Below are positions 61,884 through 64,000 of a DNA stretch of 64,000 bases, one piece after another. Position 1 is the first letter of the stretch. Every line of letters begins with the position of its first letter. The stretch comes from DATFKA01 sp035268885 (GTDB taxonomy: Bacteria > Bacteroidota > Bacteroidia > Chitinophagales > Saprospiraceae), in contig DATFKA010000120.1 of the NCBI GenBank assembly GCA_035268885.1, positions 62,001 to 126,000 on the forward strand, in the 5' to 3' direction. The notes beneath the pieces are model-generated. The model was given only the letters and a program-made list of their open reading frames with translations, had not been told where the DNA came from and searched no databases. A program made the position numbers and the translations under genes.

Positions 61884-61917
61884 TTGTTGCCGTTTTCAAA
61901 TAATAGGCTTACATTTG
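61884..61917 (+). promoter_or_regulatory. rpmH promoter
   Basis: TTGTTG at 61884-61889 and TACATTTG at 61910-61917 match the Bacteroidota -33/-7 pattern with about 20 bases between, ending 40 bases before the rpmH ATG. Confidence 0.55.
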
Positions 61918-61956
61918 CCCCACTTTTTGTAGAAGATGATTTAAAGCAGATATAAG

Positions 61957-62118
61957 ATGAAAAGGACTTATCAACCATCTAGAAGAAAACGTAAGAATAA
62001 ACATGGTTTCCGCGCTCGTATGGCATCTAAGAATGGCCGTCGTGTATTAGCTAAAAGAAGAGCTAAGGGCCGCGCGAAACTTACGGTATCCGACAATAAA
62101 AATCCTAAGCAGGTATAA
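61957..62118 (+). CDS. rpmH: Large ribosomal subunit protein bL34
   Basis: A 53-residue basic ribosomal protein. MKRTYQPSRRKRKNKHGFRA at the start and MASKNGRRVLAKRRAKGR in the middle are the L34 signature. The extra C-terminal TVSDNKNPKQV is typical of Bacteroidota. It is between frr and a strong terminator; rnpA, usually next to it, is at 55661. Confidence 0.97.
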   Translation: MKRTYQPSRRKRKNKHGFRARMASKNGRRVLAKRRAKGRAKLTVSDNKNPKQV

Positions 62119-62144
62119 TATAACCGCTATTTAGCCGGAATTAA

Positions 62145-62189
62145 CAAGCCTCAAGTTTTGACTGAAAAGTTAACAAAACTTGAGGCTTG
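62145..62189 (+). terminator. Stem-loop terminator after rpmH
   Basis: CAAGCCTCAAGTTTTG (62145-62160) and CAAAACTTGAGGCTTG (62174-62189) are exact 16-base inverted copies with a 13-base loop, followed by CTTATTTG. It lies between the rpmH stop and the convergent TPR gene and can act in both directions. Confidence 0.75.
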
Positions 62190-62215
62190 CTTATTTGTAC
62201 TATTCTATTCGTCCA

Positions 62216-64000
62216 TTAGATGGTATCTCCGCGCAACTCGCGGAACCGCTTACGGGCATTCACCGCCAGTACGCTGGAATTAAACTCAATAAAGAGGCGC
62301 TCGTATAGCTCCATGGCTTTTTCTTTATTATCCAGTTGCTGATCGTACAATTGGGCTAATTCGTACAGGGCGTTGTCCGCCCGAATCTCTTCAGTATGCT
62401 CTTCGATGATTTGCTCGTAATATTCAATGGCTTTATCGTAAGCTCTTTGTTTTTTGTAAATATTAGCTTTCAAATAAGCAACATCATCCTGCAATGTATG
62501 CTCCGGAAAGCCCTGCTTCAGCGTATCTAATTTGGCGAAAGCCTCCTCAAAGCGATTCTGGAATACCAACAATTCCGATTGGGCGTAGAGCTCCATAGCT
62601 GTCGTCGTCGTGTCCAGCCCCAAATTATCCATAATGAAGACACTCAAGTCGAGGGCATCATTGGCAATCAATTTGGAGGTCGAAGCCTTTAGTATCTCAA
62701 ATTGGGACTGTGCCCACTGAAAATCGCCGTTGAAATAAGACAGGCGGGCATTCCGGAAACGAGCCTCGTGTCCCAGCAAGTCGTCCTTAAATAATTTATC
62801 GACCTGTGAATAAAGTAAAGTAGCCTCCCAGACTTCTCCTTTAATCAGGTAGTAATCGGCCAGGTCTAGCTTAGCTTGTGATTTGACGTAAAGATTCAGG
62901 TCGGGTTTTTCAATCAGATCCTGAAGCAAACGGATGGCCTTCTCCATATTATTCAGATACAAACCTTCCAATTCGGCGTATTCAATTACGATTTCGCCCA
63001 CATTTGGATTATCCTCAAACTCCGTCAGAAAATCGGCATACATCTGCTCCAATTCCAGTAAGTCCTCCCGGTTGTAGTCATACCCTTCCGTCAGCCGCAG
63101 GCGACGACAGCGCAGGGAGGCGCGTTTGGCCTCCAAATAAAAAGAAGAACTCTCCCCTTTACTTTCAATGATATAATCGTAGGCCATAATGGCGGCATCG
63201 TAAGCACCGTCGTTGGCGGCAATTTCTCCCAATTGGTAAATACGCATCCCATTTTCGCGCATCCGGCGATCAATCGCCCGCACCTGACGGAAAGCACCGC
63301 GATAGTCTTTTTGCTGAATAAAGACCCAGGTCAGTAGCTCTGGATAATGTAAGGCGTTGCGATCTTTCTGAATGCGTTCGTATAACTTGGTCTTCAGCAC
63401 TTCAAAATCGTCATCCGAGAGATAACGTTGGAAGATCGTGCGCAAGGTTCCCAGCCGCCGCGGATTGGCATCCAAACTATTCAGGTATTGCTCTACCATT
63501 TTTTCCGTTTCTCCTTTACGGCGATATAATTCTCCCAGATAGTAGGCAAAGATCTCATCGTCGCGCAGCAATTTTGCCCCTTTCTCGTAGGTCTGAATGG
63601 CAAAGTCGTATTTAGAATTCGAGCTGAAAATATTAGCCAGTTTGATGATCTGATTACGATCAGCGGTCAACTTATCGATGGCTGTCCTGTACAGCTGCTT
63701 GGCCTCCTCGTCCTGATACTGTGCTTCGTACACTTGCCCTTTGCTGACGTAGAGCCAAATATTGTCCGGAAAAGCTTTAATCTGTTCGGCAATGGCCTTC
63801 TCGGCCTGGTCATACTGCTCGAGCTGTAGCAAACATTCCGTATAGCGATTAAAGTAATAATCATTACGACTGTTGGCTTCGTACAGCTGTTTATAGGTGA
63901 CCGCCGCCTTCTCGTATTCGCCAGCATAAAAATACCTTTGGGCCAGCTTCGCCCGATTTTGCGCAGATAGTGCCAGGGGTAAAGTCAATAGTAGCGTTAA
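62216..64000 (-). CDS. Exported TPR-repeat protein (5' end beyond window)
   Basis: The frame runs open from its stop at 62216 to the window edge, 594 codons before the stop; the codons at the edge still encode a hydrophobic signal-peptide-like stretch (LTLLLTLPLALSAQ), so the true start is outside. TPR units follow from KLAQRYFYAGEYEKAAVTYK through DKAIEYYEQIIEEHTEEIRA, with at least six to eight recognisable repeats. It is likely a periplasmic scaffold for envelope protein complexes. I do not recognise a specific name. Confidence 0.8.
   Translation of the reverse strand, partial: LTLLLTLPLALSAQNRAKLAQRYFYAGEYEKAAVTYKQLYEANSRNDYYFNRYTECLLQLEQYDQAEKAIAEQIKAFPDNIWLYVSKGQVYEAQYQDEEAKQLYRTAIDKLTADRNQIIKLANIFSSNSKYDFAIQTYEKGAKLLRDDEIFAYYLGELYRRKGETEKMVEQYLNSLDANPRRLGTLRTIFQRYLSDDDFEVLKTKLYERIQKDRNALHYPELLTWVFIQQKDYRGAFRQVRAIDRRMRENGMRIYQLGEIAANDGAYDAAIMAYDYIIESKGESSSFYLEAKRASLRCRRLRLTEGYDYNREDLLELEQMYADFLTEFEDNPNVGEIVIEYAELEGLYLNNMEKAIRLLQDLIEKPDLNLYVKSQAKLDLADYYLIKGEVWEATLLYSQVDKLFKDDLLGHEARFRNARLSYFNGDFQWAQSQFEILKASTSKLIANDALDLSVFIMDNLGLDTTTTAMELYAQSELLVFQNRFEEAFAKLDTLKQGFPEHTLQDDVAYLKANIYKKQRAYDKAIEYYEQIIEEHTEEIRADNALYELAQLYDQQLDNKEKAMELYERLFIEFNSSVLAVNARKRFRELRGDTI

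Overview
The window is a stretch of bacterial chromosome, almost certainly from the phylum Bacteroidota and probably from the Saprospiria (Lewinella-like) side. The case rests on a GldB-type gliding lipoprotein, a PorT-family outer-membrane barrel, DUF3127 and DUF4442 proteins, several TlpA-type thioredoxin lipoproteins, a Rho factor with a long lysine-rich insertion, and repeated TAnnTTTG promoter elements of the Bacteroidota type upstream of genes. Assignment below phylum is inference. No rRNA, tRNA, CRISPR array, phage block or transposase gene was seen; the window is mostly chromosomal core with small accessory patches.

Layout. 1-915: truncated O-antigen ligase-like membrane protein. 1105-4947: translation operon pheS-hisS-gatA. 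4964-8325 (minus): operon of three xylose-isomerase-like TIM-barrel proteins and an alpha/beta hydrolase, with a decayed gene and a perfect palindrome on its upstream side (8345-8750). 8788-10647: lipoprotein beta-carbonic anhydrase and a divergent two-heme-motif lipoprotein, with a CRP-like dyad between them. 10644-14440 (minus): three unrecognised exported proteins. 14645-16534: a GCS2 glutamate-cysteine-ligase-like domain fused to a CBS pair. 16582-25114: small conserved proteins, two thioredoxin/hydrolase genes, gldB, a PorT-like barrel, nadC, a purine nucleoside phosphorylase and DUF3127. 25265-27633 (minus): an ECF sigma factor, a putative anti-sigma factor and two Spy/CpxP-like proteins. 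27754-27924: a large imperfect palindrome. 27941-38262: TlpA lipoprotein, arginase family, gltX, polysaccharide deacetylase, DUF3108, flippase-like membrane protein, ruvC and a large secreted dehydrogenase/HEAT/cytochrome protein. 38324-40356: membrane protein and POT peptide transporter. 40499-47828 (minus): MarR - adaptor - RND pump - HAD nucleotidase - GtrA - TolC. 48018-55157: YciI-like, pirin, SPOR/peptidoglycan-binding protein, KdsD, a second large palindrome, recQ and aroQ. 55154-64000: exported protein, rnpA, radC, rho, serS, YugP-like metallopeptidase, frr, rpmH and a truncated TPR protein.

How the genes work together. Housekeeping functions dominate: tRNA charging (PheS, HisS, GltX, SerS, GatA), ribosome function (Frr, L34), RNA processing and termination (RnpA, Rho), DNA repair (RuvC, RecQ, RadC), NAD and purine metabolism. 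The cell-envelope theme is strong: KdsD for KDO synthesis, the O-antigen ligase-like protein, GldB, the PorT-like barrel, a complete MarR-controlled RND efflux operon and an ECF-controlled envelope-stress module. The regions most worth a second look are the two MITE-like palindromes, the TIM-barrel operon with its decayed upstream gene, the unrecognised exported trio, the GCS2-CBS fusion, and several structured leaders (POT transporter, gltX, frr).
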